NCBI GenBank assembly: GCA_022566515.1
Contig: JADFIT010000008.1
Location: forward strand, 1-45,011
Source: Gemmatimonadota bacterium
GTDB taxonomy: Bacteria > Gemmatimonadota > Gemmatimonadetes > Gemmatimonadales > GWC2-71-9
Direction of reading: 5' to 3'
Length of the DNA stretch: 45,011 nucleotides
Made by a program: the position numbers and the translations under genes. How positions within the stretch are numbered: the stretch's first letter is position 1; each line of letters opens with the position of its first letter. Below are positions 16,963 to 24,356 of the stretch, one piece after another. The notes under the pieces are model-generated. The model ran no database searches. It worked only from the letters and a program-made list of their open reading frames with translations, and was not told the DNA's origin.

Positions 16963-17550
16963 ATGCACGACTCACTCAACAGGAACGTCTTCCTCGTAAA
17001 AGAACACGTTGGCATGTTCAAGGCAGCCAACAACTACGACATTTGCGACCCTGAAACCGGCGACGTGATCATGTTGTGCCGCGAGGAGAACCTGGGGGCG
17101 CTGACGAAGTTTCTCAGGTTCACCAAGTACAAGCGGATGACACCTTTCGACATTCGCATCACGACGCCCGAGGGCCAGCAGCTAGTGCGGGTGACCAGGG
17201 GCCTAACCTTTCTGCGCTCAAAGGTGACGGTGCTCAACGGGAATGACGAAGTGGTCGGCGGGTTCAACCAGAAGCTGCTGGCGATTGGTGGTGCGTTCGA
17301 CGTGTTGGATCAGGACGATCAAGTCATCTGTAGCCTCAAGGGCAAGTGGACGGGCTGGGATTTTCGGTTTATCGCGGGCGACACTGAGTTTGCGCATGTA
17401 ACAAAAAAGTGGGCCGGAATTGGCAAGGAGTTTTTCACGAGCGCGGACAACTATATCCTTAAGATTGCGGATACGGTTCCTCCCGACAATCGCGTGCGCT
17501 TACTCATTCTGGCGGCGGTCATGTGCATAGACATGGTGCTCAAGGAGTAG
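16963..17550 (+). CDS. LURP-one/scramblase-related protein
   Basis: The product is 195 aa. The start at ATG 16963 is preceded by GTGGAGG at good spacing. It has no signal peptide and no clear membrane helix; a hydrophobic C-terminal helix ends in AAVMCIDMVLKE. The pattern FLVKEH....YDICDPETGDVI, RSKVTVLNGNDEVVGGFNQK and an FTSADNYILKI end match the phospholipid-scramblase/LURP-one-related beta-barrel fold, twelve strands around a central helix. Bacterial members have no established function; a membrane-associated or stress role is often assumed. A 407 aa unknown gene follows after 17 bases and probably shares its transcript. Confidence 0.75.
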   Translation: MHDSLNRNVFLVKEHVGMFKAANNYDICDPETGDVIMLCREENLGALTKFLRFTKYKRMTPFDIRITTPEGQQLVRVTRGLTFLRSKVTVLNGNDEVVGGFNQKLLAIGGAFDVLDQDDQVICSLKGKWTGWDFRFIAGDTEFAHVTKKWAGIGKEFFTSADNYILKIADTVPPDNRVRLLILAAVMCIDMVLKE

Positions 17551-17567
17551 AAGGTGAAGGCAGAGTC

Positions 17568-18791
17568 ATGATGGATGATCTCCGTGAATTGGTGGGTGTC
17601 GAGCGATCGGTATCCGGGGTCAGCCAGGCCATGCACATTCTCGTTACCGGTCTGCGCGCGCCGGTGGTGGGGACAATGCACATAACTTGCGCTGACGAAT
17701 CGGAAACTGAATGTGTCAACGCGTTTCAGCGCGACTTCGTGCGCTACTTTGTGCCGGCGCTGAAGTTTGCGGAGCACTCGTCTTTTCGGCTTGCCAATCT
17801 GGGCGGACGGTATGAGTGGGGCGCGATTCGCATCGCCGAGCAGCATTACGCCACGGCGGAAAGCTACACCACGTACAAGCTACTCGTGGTGAAGCTGAAC
17901 TCGCATGTCGGGGTGATCGAGACGGAGGACGGGAATCGCTTCGGCATGATGAAGCGGTATCACATGGATTCGCCCTGCTGCGGGGCGCTACACCAACTGT
18001 TAGAGGGCGAGCATCATCCGTATGTGAGGCAACTCGGCGAGGCGTTTGCCTCAGAGGGCAATGAACGCGTCTCCACGCTCCTCGACGATCAGCTCGTAGA
18101 TCCTGTGCATCGCAGCTTACTCGCCGCCGTAGCTTCGGCGCGATTGCAGGCGCGCCGCGTAGTCCTGGATTTTCAAGACTATGAGCCTCTATCTCCGACG
18201 CAGTACCTTGTGGTTCCGTGTGTGACCATCAACCGGCCGGAGCGCGATACTGAGATTGTATGCGGGTACTACTGGGCGGAGGACCCACAGCAGCCGCATA
18301 GCGTGGAGTACTTTGGACTCGGTGACGATCCGGCCGGCTACGAATTGCAGCTCAAGAATGGCCAGCTCGTGATCACGGACGCACAAGTCGCCGCGCCCCG
18401 GCAGGCACGCAATCACCGGCAGCTGGTGCTGGAGGAGTATCACCGCCGCATGACCGACCTCCAGCTCACGGTCGACGACGATCGGTTTGAGCGTGTGCGG
18501 GGCGATGTGGCGCAGAGCAAGCATCGCGACCATCGTCAAGCCAAAGCCCTGCTTGGCGTTGTGTTACTGGTTCTCGCCGAGGTCCAACCGGTTTCGGCGG
18601 CTGTGCTGCTGTTTGCCCACGGCATCGCCGGCATTCATCATGCGTTTCGGGCCCACCGGTTGGTGCGGGAATTGGAAGGTTCGGACGAAGCGAGGCAAAT
18701 GTTGAATGAAATTCATGACCAAGTGGATCGCCTTGATCCGAAACATGCCGAGGCGATAATAGAATTGCTGATGCGAGAATATCGTAGATGA
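17568..18791 (+). CDS. Protein of unknown function, possible operon partner of the scramblase-like protein
   Basis: The product is 407 aa. The start at ATG 17568 is behind GAAGG at seven bases; an ATG three bases later is an alternative. I do not recognise a family. The chain is soluble-looking with mixed alpha/beta composition over residues 1-320. It contains a Cys pair in DSPCCGALHQLLEGEHHP and a charged segment rich in Arg and Gln around 280-320. One hydrophobic stretch (about 324-358, GVVLLVLAEVQPVSAAVLLF) could be a re-entrant or single membrane helix, followed by an acidic coiled end. There is no signal peptide. Only 17 bases separate it from the LURP-one-like gene, so a joint membrane-linked role is possible but unproven. 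Confidence 0.7.
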   Translation: MMDDLRELVGVERSVSGVSQAMHILVTGLRAPVVGTMHITCADESETECVNAFQRDFVRYFVPALKFAEHSSFRLANLGGRYEWGAIRIAEQHYATAESYTTYKLLVVKLNSHVGVIETEDGNRFGMMKRYHMDSPCCGALHQLLEGEHHPYVRQLGEAFASEGNERVSTLLDDQLVDPVHRSLLAAVASARLQARRVVLDFQDYEPLSPTQYLVVPCVTINRPERDTEIVCGYYWAEDPQQPHSVEYFGLGDDPAGYELQLKNGQLVITDAQVAAPRQARNHRQLVLEEYHRRMTDLQLTVDDDRFERVRGDVAQSKHRDHRQAKALLGVVLLVLAEVQPVSAAVLLFAHGIAGIHHAFRAHRLVRELEGSDEARQMLNEIHDQVDRLDPKHAEAIIELLMREYRR

Positions 18792-18849
18792 GCCGAACCA
18801 TCCGACCGTCACTTGACCAAGAATTGCAACTCCAATTAGGAGAGATGAA

Positions 18850-19773
18850 TTGCGCATCGCTGTCATAGGCACGGGCGCCATCGGCGGGTACTTCGGTGGG
18901 CGATTGGCTGCCGCCGGAGAAGAAGTTGTCTTCGTCGCACGTGGCGAGCATCTGCGCGCCCTGCGTGCCGGTGGTTTGAAGGTGGAGAGTCCGAAGGGAG
19001 ACTTCGCTGTGTGCTCCTTGAACGCTACAGACGACATCTCCGGGATTGGATCGGTGGACCTCGTGTTGGTGGGCGTCAAAGCGTGGCAGGTGCCGGAGGT
19101 CGCGCCGGCTCTGGGTCCATTGATTGGGGACAACACGGCTATTCTGCCGCTCCAGAACGGCGTGGAAGCGTCCGGGCAGCTTGCCGCGCAGCATGGCGAG
19201 CGTCACGTCTTGGCTGGCATGTGCAGGATTGTGAGCATGGTCGTCAAGCCCGGGCGCATTCGCCACCTCGGAGTGGAGCCATGTGTCGTTTTTGGCGAGC
19301 TGGACGGGCGCAGCAGTGAACGAGTCACCACCATCATGGGTGCCTTTGAGGGGGCCGGCGTGGGTGTCGAAAGCCCGGCTGATATTTGGGCCTCCATATG
19401 GGGGAAGTTCGCGTTCATCGCGTCGTTCGGCGGCGTAGGAGCCGTGGCGCGTGCACCGGCCGGCGTGATGCGAAGCACGCCGGGGACTAGGGAGTTACTC
19501 GAGTCGGCCATGAGAGAGGTTTGCGAAGTTGCCGGCGCAAAGAGCGTTACCCTCTCACATGATACCGTGGGCAAGGCAATGGCATTTCTCGATGGCATGC
19601 CTCCCGATGCCACCTCCTCCATGCAACGCGACATCATGAACGGCCGGCCGTCGGAGCTCGAATCTCAAAACGGTGCGGTCGTACGGATCGGTAAGGAAAC
19701 AGGCGTGGCAACGCCGGTTCATCGCTTCATCTACAATGCGTTGCTTCCGATGGAGACGCTGGCCCGAGGTTGA
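18850..19773 (+). CDS. panE: 2-dehydropantoate 2-reductase family (ketopantoate reductase)
   Basis: The product is 307 aa from a TTG start at 18850. The start is fixed by AGGAGAG seven bases upstream; the ATG five bases before is in another frame that stops at once. The N-terminal Rossmann fold begins RIAVIGTGAIGGYFGGRLA. Further family words are DLVLVGVKAWQ, LPLQNGVE and GKFAFIASFGGVGAVAR (catalytic-Lys region), and the C-terminal ApbA_C domain has SSMQRDIMNGRPSELESQNG. The usual role is NADPH-dependent reduction of ketopantoate in pantothenate (CoA) synthesis. Many paralogues act on other 2-oxo acids, and no other pan gene is nearby, so the substrate is uncertain. A hairpin with its T tract on the other strand follows. 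Confidence 0.88.
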   Translation: MRIAVIGTGAIGGYFGGRLAAAGEEVVFVARGEHLRALRAGGLKVESPKGDFAVCSLNATDDISGIGSVDLVLVGVKAWQVPEVAPALGPLIGDNTAILPLQNGVEASGQLAAQHGERHVLAGMCRIVSMVVKPGRIRHLGVEPCVVFGELDGRSSERVTTIMGAFEGAGVGVESPADIWASIWGKFAFIASFGGVGAVARAPAGVMRSTPGTRELLESAMREVCEVAGAKSVTLSHDTVGKAMAFLDGMPPDATSSMQRDIMNGRPSELESQNGAVVRIGKETGVATPVHRFIYNALLPMETLARG

Positions 19774-19802
19774 CACGCGGCTGTTTGATCGTGTGGCACA
19801 GG

Positions 19803-19828
19803 AAAAAGGCCGGGATTTCTCCCGGCCT
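19803..19828 (-). terminator. Rho-independent terminator of the vWA lipoprotein operon
   Basis: On the minus strand AGGCCGGGA-GAAA-TCCCGGCCT forms a perfect 9 bp stem with a GNRA-like tetraloop and is followed by TTTT. It lies about 30 bases beyond the stop of the lipoprotein gene. The stem can also form in the plus-strand transcript of panE, but without a U tract. Confidence 0.85.
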
Positions 19829-19858
19829 CTACCTGCTGCATAATGGAGCTGTGCCTTG

Positions 19859-20626
19859 CTATAGCACCCGGGTGCGCACTCGGAAGTCTATGTTGTCCTG
19901 CACCCACTTCCAAAGGTTGTCCTCGGCACCGCCGCTGTTGATGTCGAACTCTAGTTGCTCGCGCCATCCTGCCATGACCTCGTGATCCACCGTCCACATC
20001 CGGACCCGTCTCCTGTCGATCTCTCGCTCCCAAGCAACGGAAACGGTGGGTGTGGCATAGAGAAGACGCACGGTGACGCTTCGCGAGAGGTATTCCAAGG
20101 GGCCTAGATCGATCGTTGCGAACCGACTCTCAGTGCCGGAATCGGCGGTGAGATCTTGAATACCGTCGGTGAGCAACACGATGTTCAGCGGAGCCAAGAT
20201 CAGTCCCTGCCGTTTGACCAAGGTCGCCACACGGTCGAAGAAGGCGTTGAAGTCCGTGAACCCGTCCCGCGAGGGGAATTGCTCCCGCAGAACAGTAGCG
20301 ATCTCCTCCGGGCTCTTGCCTTGGAACGCGTGAATCGGCTGGAACGATTTCGTTTCGCCTGGGTTTTCTCCACCCACCGAGCCGACAAACACCGCCGACG
20401 GCATAGCCAACTCGCCGAGACCGCCGAGGTGCCCGTACAGGTAATGCGACGCGAACTCTATTGCGTCGTTGTAGTTTCCAGTCGCCTCGAACGATCCACT
20501 CACGTCGATGCCGAGAACGAGGGTGGATCTGGCCCGACGGGGATTCTCCACCGGCGTGCAAGCGCCGAGGATGGTGACGATGATCGCGCCGGCTGCGAAC
20601 CGTCGTACCCTCACCGCCGCCGTCAT
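19859..20626 (-). CDS. von Willebrand A-domain lipoprotein
   Basis: The product is 255 aa. The N-terminus has a lipoprotein signal with lipobox LGAC (Cys23). The vWA domain (about residues 34-225) keeps a complete MIDAS metal site: Asp41-x-Ser43-x-Ser45 in GIDVSGSFE, Thr124 in GFTDFN and Asp154 in LLTDG. It should therefore bind a divalent metal and a protein partner in the periplasm. It overlaps the upstream polytopic membrane protein by four bases (ATGA). No MoxR ATPase, BatA/B or Von Willebrand-associated chaperone gene is nearby, so the usual MoxR-vWA assignment does not fit. Partner and function are unknown. Confidence 0.82.
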   Translation of the reverse strand: MTAAVRVRRFAAGAIIVTILGACTPVENPRRARSTLVLGIDVSGSFEATGNYNDAIEFASHYLYGHLGGLGELAMPSAVFVGSVGGENPGETKSFQPIHAFQGKSPEEIATVLREQFPSRDGFTDFNAFFDRVATLVKRQGLILAPLNIVLLTDGIQDLTADSGTESRFATIDLGPLEYLSRSVTVRLLYATPTVSVAWEREIDRRRVRMWTVDHEVMAGWREQLEFDINSGGAEDNLWKWVQDNIDFRVRTRVL

Positions 20627-21876
20627 CGTGCCTCCTGTTGGAGCTGGATAGGGGGCTCACTCTTGGAGGCTTTCGACTTCTTTGAACTGCCGAGCGTCGG
20701 CGTCGTGGCCATTACCTCGTCCAGATTGGCGAACGGTAAGCTGAACATTGGCCGCGATGTTATGGCGACCACGGCAAAGTTGACCGCCGCGGCGAGGAGC
20801 TGGAGCACGGGCAGCGACAGCAACTCGAACACCTTGCGTGCCTCTCGGTTGAACCACGCGGTCTCTGCCTTGAGGGCGGCGATTGGTCCCTCCATTGCAT
20901 TCACAAGCGGCTCTCGGACATCTGCGCCAATAGCTGTATCATGCTTGAGGGTCTCCCGACCTAGAATGGCCAGCAGTGCCGGTGTGCCGAACCGCCCGAA
21001 CAGGAACCAGGTCATTCCCCGGACGCCGACCCAGCCGAACACCGCGAGGGACAAGGTCCCCACCAGCCCGAGTTGAAGCTCTCCGCCGGTTTGCTGAGCG
21101 ATCCAGGGGGTGAGGGCATCGATCATTTCGCGATACAAGAACATGACTTCGAAGAAAACCACCGACAGCTCGACCAGCACCATCTGCAATATTTGTCCGT
21201 AGTTCCTTTTGTTCATCGCGTCACCGAGTACCTGGATGCACGCGAAGCTGCCTAGGATCAAGAAATAGAGGAAGATCCACAGGATAGGGGTCAGGAACCG
21301 GGCATCGGGCTCGAAGCCGGTAATCCCCGCCAGAACCTCTGTCATCGTCGGACGCAGCGTGTAGGTGAAGATCAACGCCTCGATGACACCCCAAACCATG
21401 AGGCCGAGGAATGCAACCCACGGAACGCCTGGCTTGAAGTAATTGCGCGAGGTCCAGTCCAGAAAGTTCAGAGGTGACTGGAAGGCGCTCTTGAGTATGG
21501 AGAATGAGAGGCTGATCAAATTCTTGATCCAACCCACCAAGACCACGCCCAGCCGAACCATTCCGGCCCAGAAAAACCAGATAGTGCGTCCCGCATCCCA
21601 CCACGCACTGAGCATGGAGGTGAGAAAGCTGCCGCGGGCCGATCGGAACGGTAGCGTATACAGCGAAACCATCGTGGACCACATTGCTGCAATGAGTAGT
21701 AGCATTGGCAGCATCACCAACACACGCTTGACTAGGATCTCCGTGGGCGAGCTGCCATACCACGCGAAGTTGATCATCGCGGTATGCCAAGCCGGGATCC
21801 ACGAAACGGGAGCGGATAGCAATTCGAACGCACCGCTCCATTCCTCAGGAATGAGGCTTTGTGTTTGCTGTAACAT
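20623..21876 (-). CDS. Polytopic membrane protein of unknown function
   Basis: The product is 417 aa. ATG 21876 is preceded by GAGGAG. I do not recognise a family. About seven to eight hydrophobic helices are visible: LVMLPMLLLIAAMWSTMVSL, WFFWAGMVRLGVVLVGWI, WVAFLGLMVWGVIEALIFTY, TPILWIFLYFLILGSFACI, VLVELSVVFFEVMFL, LGLVGTLSLAVFGWVG and a C-terminal pair. An amphipathic segment FNREARKVFELLSLP precedes the last helix. The C-terminus is a soluble Lys/Ser-rich tail. Coupled translation with the vWA lipoprotein suggests an inner-membrane platform for that protein. Confidence 0.75.
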   Translation of the reverse strand: MLQQTQSLIPEEWSGAFELLSAPVSWIPAWHTAMINFAWYGSSPTEILVKRVLVMLPMLLLIAAMWSTMVSLYTLPFRSARGSFLTSMLSAWWDAGRTIWFFWAGMVRLGVVLVGWIKNLISLSFSILKSAFQSPLNFLDWTSRNYFKPGVPWVAFLGLMVWGVIEALIFTYTLRPTMTEVLAGITGFEPDARFLTPILWIFLYFLILGSFACIQVLGDAMNKRNYGQILQMVLVELSVVFFEVMFLYREMIDALTPWIAQQTGGELQLGLVGTLSLAVFGWVGVRGMTWFLFGRFGTPALLAILGRETLKHDTAIGADVREPLVNAMEGPIAALKAETAWFNREARKVFELLSLPVLQLLAAAVNFAVVAITSRPMFSLPFANLDEVMATTPTLGSSKKSKASKSEPPIQLQQEAR

Positions 21877-22328
21877 GGACGACTCCTCAAAGGAACAAGG
21901 ACCGTAAAGCCGATTACGCCCGTCTGCGGCTAGGCCGCTGCCGGTGCGAACGCAGCCAACGTGCCATGTGGCTTGGTTAGGCGCGATGACCTATGTCACA
22001 TGTGAGAGGTCACCCACGAGCAGAAACCGCTGACGGACTGGCGAGGAACGGTACAGTACCTTACGTAACTCCCAGTGCCATGGGCACTTAGGTCAAGGTG
22101 AACTCGACTGAGGACGCTGTCTAAGTGCTTGGCAGTGGGAATAAGTGGCTCCTTGTTGGTGGAAACTCGATCCCATCAAGAGAGCAAGCGCATGCGGTCT
22201 ACCGGCGGAGCGCTTGCCAAGGCCGTCGGGATGGGGATACTCTGTCTGTCGACCCACCCCTTGCCGGTGGAGTCGGACGAACTGAGACCCAGACCGGCCG
22301 GAAGCTGCGCCGGCTGAAAGGTTCAGCG
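21877..22328. other. Divergent intergenic region with two palindromes
   Basis: 452 bases separate the minus-strand membrane/vWA operon from the plus-strand pseudo-receiver gene. Besides the palindrome at 21987-22012, AGTGCC-ATG-GGCACT (22074-22088) forms a second short hairpin. A frame from GTG 22125 joins the pseudo-receiver, but its first 68 codons look non-coding. No other gene is supported. Confidence 0.6.
21987..22012. promoter_or_regulatory. Operator-like palindrome upstream of the membrane/vWA operon
   Basis: TGACCT-(ATG)-TCACATGTGA-(G)-AGGTCA: a perfect 10 bp core palindrome TCACATGTGA is flanked by inverted TGACCT/AGGTCA arms that are offset by two bases. It sits about 110 bp upstream of the membrane protein start. 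The size and symmetry suit a dimeric regulator; the TCACA/TGTGA core recalls CRP/FNR-type half-sites but the spacing does not. Which regulator binds is unknown. Confidence 0.45.
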
Positions 22329-22943
22329 ATGAACCCCCTTTCCCATGACAACCGCCAAGCTCCGCGACGGCGTGTGGCTGATCGGCGCTCAGTGGCGCAA
22401 ACTCGTTCGGGTCACGAGCGGAGGGTCATGCGTCGCCGAGAGATTTACCTTCCTGTAGCGGCGGGTCGGCGCTTCTTGACGGAACGCCGGACGGGTGTGG
22501 AGCGCCGCGAGCTGGAGAGGCGTGCAGGTCTCACTCGCCGGTTCATTGAGCGACGCCAAGACACCGACTCGAAGTGCATTCTGGTGGTGGATGGGGAGGA
22601 AGCAGTGCGCGGAGGATTGCGACGGGTGATCAACGGCGCCGGCCACGAAGTGGTCGAGGCACACGAGGGCCATGCTGGTCTGGCTTTTTGCAGCGAGACG
22701 CCCGTGGATGTCGTTGTGGTGAACCTCACACTCCCGGACATGGACGGAGTCGAGTTCATCCGGCAACTCCGCCATGGATGTCCCAAGGCGAAAGTGGTTG
22801 CCATAGCAAGCCGCCGGCCTTACGGCGCGCCCGATCCGCTTGCTATCGTGAAGCGGCTCTCCGACGTACGCGGACTTCGATGGCCGTTCACGCCCGACCA
22901 ATTGCTGAGTGCGGTCCGCGAGGTGCTGGAAGCCAGGAACTGA
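22329..22943 (+). CDS. Arg-rich protein with a degenerate (pseudo-)receiver domain
   Basis: The product is 204 aa from ATG 22329, with GAAAGG upstream. Residues 1-77 hold 24 arginines, mostly as RR pairs in a loose ERR-x-G-x-ERR repeat (53-76). Residues 82-202 have the response-regulator fold pattern: CILVVDGEEAVRGGL, VDVVVVNLTLPDMDGVEF, and the WPFTPDQLLSAVREVL end. Key residues are lost: the acidic pair is Asp88-Gly89, the phospho-acceptor position is Asn132, and the conserved Lys before the final Pro is Trp185. It should not take phosphate in the normal way. It may act as a fixed-state receiver, with the basic arm binding nucleic acid or an acidic surface. No histidine kinase is adjacent, and a strong hairpin follows after four bases. 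Confidence 0.85.
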   Translation: MNPLSHDNRQAPRRRVADRRSVAQTRSGHERRVMRRREIYLPVAAGRRFLTERRTGVERRELERRAGLTRRFIERRQDTDSKCILVVDGEEAVRGGLRRVINGAGHEVVEAHEGHAGLAFCSETPVDVVVVNLTLPDMDGVEFIRQLRHGCPKAKVVAIASRRPYGAPDPLAIVKRLSDVRGLRWPFTPDQLLSAVREVLEARN

Positions 22944-22947
22944 TGCG

Positions 22948-22978
22948 CGCCTGCGGGGCGGCGTTAGCCCCGCAGGCG
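22948..22978. terminator. 12 bp GC hairpin between convergent units
   Basis: CGCCTGCGGGGC and GCCCCGCAGGCG are perfect inverted copies around a 7-base loop, starting four bases after the pseudo-receiver stop. Neither strand has a long T tract. It probably ends transcripts from both sides, including the outer-membrane-protein remnant that stops at 22997 on the other strand. Confidence 0.6.
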
Positions 22979-22996
22979 TTGCATGCGCTGATTTGT

Positions 22997-23104
22997 TTAC
23001 TCGAACTTCAAGAGGACCGAGACCTGCCGTCGAACGCCCTGCCCCGAGCCCATCTTCCACACAGGGGATACGACTATAAACCGCAAGCGGCGGTCTTCAA
23101 CAGT
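22997..23104 (-). pseudogene. C-terminal tail of an outer-membrane protein
   Basis: On the minus strand a frame ending in TAA at 22997 reads DRRLRFIVVSPVWKMGSG and closes with RRQVSVLLKFE. The alternating polar/hydrophobic last strand ending in Phe-Glu is typical of the terminal beta strand of outer-membrane barrels and their associated repeats. Upstream of about 23104 the frame runs into the coding end of the lipoprotein at 23113 in another register, so the rest of the gene is gone. I infer a remnant, not an expressed peptide. It is too short for family assignment. Confidence 0.4.
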
Positions 23105-23112
23105 GTGCAAGC

Positions 23113-23628
23113 CTACTGCTGAGCGGGGGGATCTTCTACAAGTCCTGCCCGTATGGAATCCTGTCGGGAGGGTTCCAAGGCCACAATCCCTATCGCCGCG
23201 ATGGCTTCATCGTTTGAGATTCCTAGGGAACTGTGATACAAGATGGGCCTTCCGTCCAAGGCACCTGGCGGAAGGTTGGCGAGCATCTTGGTGTTGATTG
23301 GTGTGCCCTCGACGGTAATACTCGATACTCCGTAAATGAAATACCACCAGTTCGAGGTCACCACGCCATCTATAAGAGCATCGTACTGAGGACCCGCATT
23401 TTCGATGGCTCTATCCGTTGCTTCCTTCATATTGGGACGACCAAGAGCAAAGAAGAAGACGGGAACCGAGTGTACGCCCTCGGTCCGAGGCCCCGACGCG
23501 CCATCGGGAAGGTCTAGTCGTACATTCTTAGAGCTGATGACGGTGAAGTCGATCAGTCGGTAAGTGCAACCAGTAAGCAGCACAGTGAATGCGAGCGCCG
23601 AGACGAACAGCTTCAAATTGGGTTTCAT
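23113..23628 (-). CDS. Small lipoprotein of unknown function
   Basis: The product is 171 aa from ATG 23628, which has GGAG six bases upstream; an ATG at 23640 is in frame but lacks a ribosome site. The N-terminus is a lipoprotein signal with lipobox LTGC (Cys21), so it is exported and acylated. The mature part reads YRLIDFTVISSKNVRLDLP, then a variable part with ALGRPNMKEATDRAIENAGPQYDALIDGVV, an aromatic strand NWWYFIYGVSSITVEGTPI and an acidic tail. The pattern of an ID..(V/I)ISSKN start and a later VEGT word recurs in small bacterial lipoproteins of unknown role. I cannot name the family with confidence. No co-directional neighbour is close. Confidence 0.75.
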   Translation of the reverse strand: MKPNLKLFVSALAFTVLLTGCTYRLIDFTVISSKNVRLDLPDGASGPRTEGVHSVPVFFFALGRPNMKEATDRAIENAGPQYDALIDGVVTSNWWYFIYGVSSITVEGTPINTKMLANLPPGALDGRPILYHSSLGISNDEAIAAIGIVALEPSRQDSIRAGLVEDPPAQQ

Positions 23629-24356
23629 TTTGTTCTCCATGTTGGTTATCACGATAGGAATTTGCTTTCTTCTGTCTGCAGTATGTCCCGGCCTTCGCGG
23701 CGGCACGCATAGCCATCCTCCTTTGGAACAAAACGGCGTTTTGCGTCGGTGGATCAGGTGGTCTCGTCGTCGGGCGGGCGTCCTGCGAGGGGCGTCTGGC
23801 TGGCTGCGGGCCAACCGCTGACCACCGGCCCGGTGAAGATGCGACAATGGCAGGCGACCGCAAGATGCAATTGGACTTTAGTCCCGCGAACAAATACCGT
23901 AGAAAGCGGTTCTTCCAGTAATGATCCTTGGCCTTGTGGCCCTGTGGTAGCGATCCAGTGAAGCCGCCGCCGCCTTTCCAGATTGCCTTCAGTGGAGGGG
24001 TGAACGAGGAGAACTAGGAGAAGGGAAGCGGCCTGATTAACCCGCCCACTTTTTCAAAAAACCAAGCACCGGTACCAAACTTTGTTGCGACCCTCGCTAC
24101 CCCGTTGGGCAACGCGATGCCGTTTCAACGGTCTGCGGCGAGAGCGCCACGACGGCGCCGAGAAGCGCGTCGGAACGGGAGATTGCCTTGAATGACCTCC
24201 GTCTAGACGTACGTTGAATAGACCTGCGTCAGAAGTGACCTTGCAAAATGCTATGATAAGGCAACTGTCATCACTGGCTTCATTGCTTGACGAGTCGATA
24301 CATCCTCCCGTACCCTACGTCCTAGACCAACCCGCTGCGCGCGATGACGAGCTGAG
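23629..24356. other. 728-base spacer without a supported gene
   Basis: This lies between the divergent lipoprotein and kinase genes. Short frames exist on both strands (for example 23749-23961 plus), but none has a ribosome site, a family match or neighbours' codon pattern. Near 24041-24060 there is an ACTTTTTCAAAAAA run, and an extended -10 element lies at 24249-24257. I see nothing else. Confidence 0.6.
24249..24257 (+). promoter_or_regulatory. Candidate extended -10 promoter of the kinase-SARP operon
   Basis: TGCTATGAT matches the extended -10 form TGnTATnAT and lies about 100 bp upstream of the kinase start, in the most AT-rich part of the spacer. No good -35 hexamer is seen at 16-18 bases, which extended -10 promoters tolerate. 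Assignment by eye. Confidence 0.35.

Noticed and set aside
22125-22328. Extended N-terminus of the pseudo-receiver from GTG 22125
   Set aside because: No ribosome site there, while ATG 22329 has one; the extra 68 residues do not look like protein.
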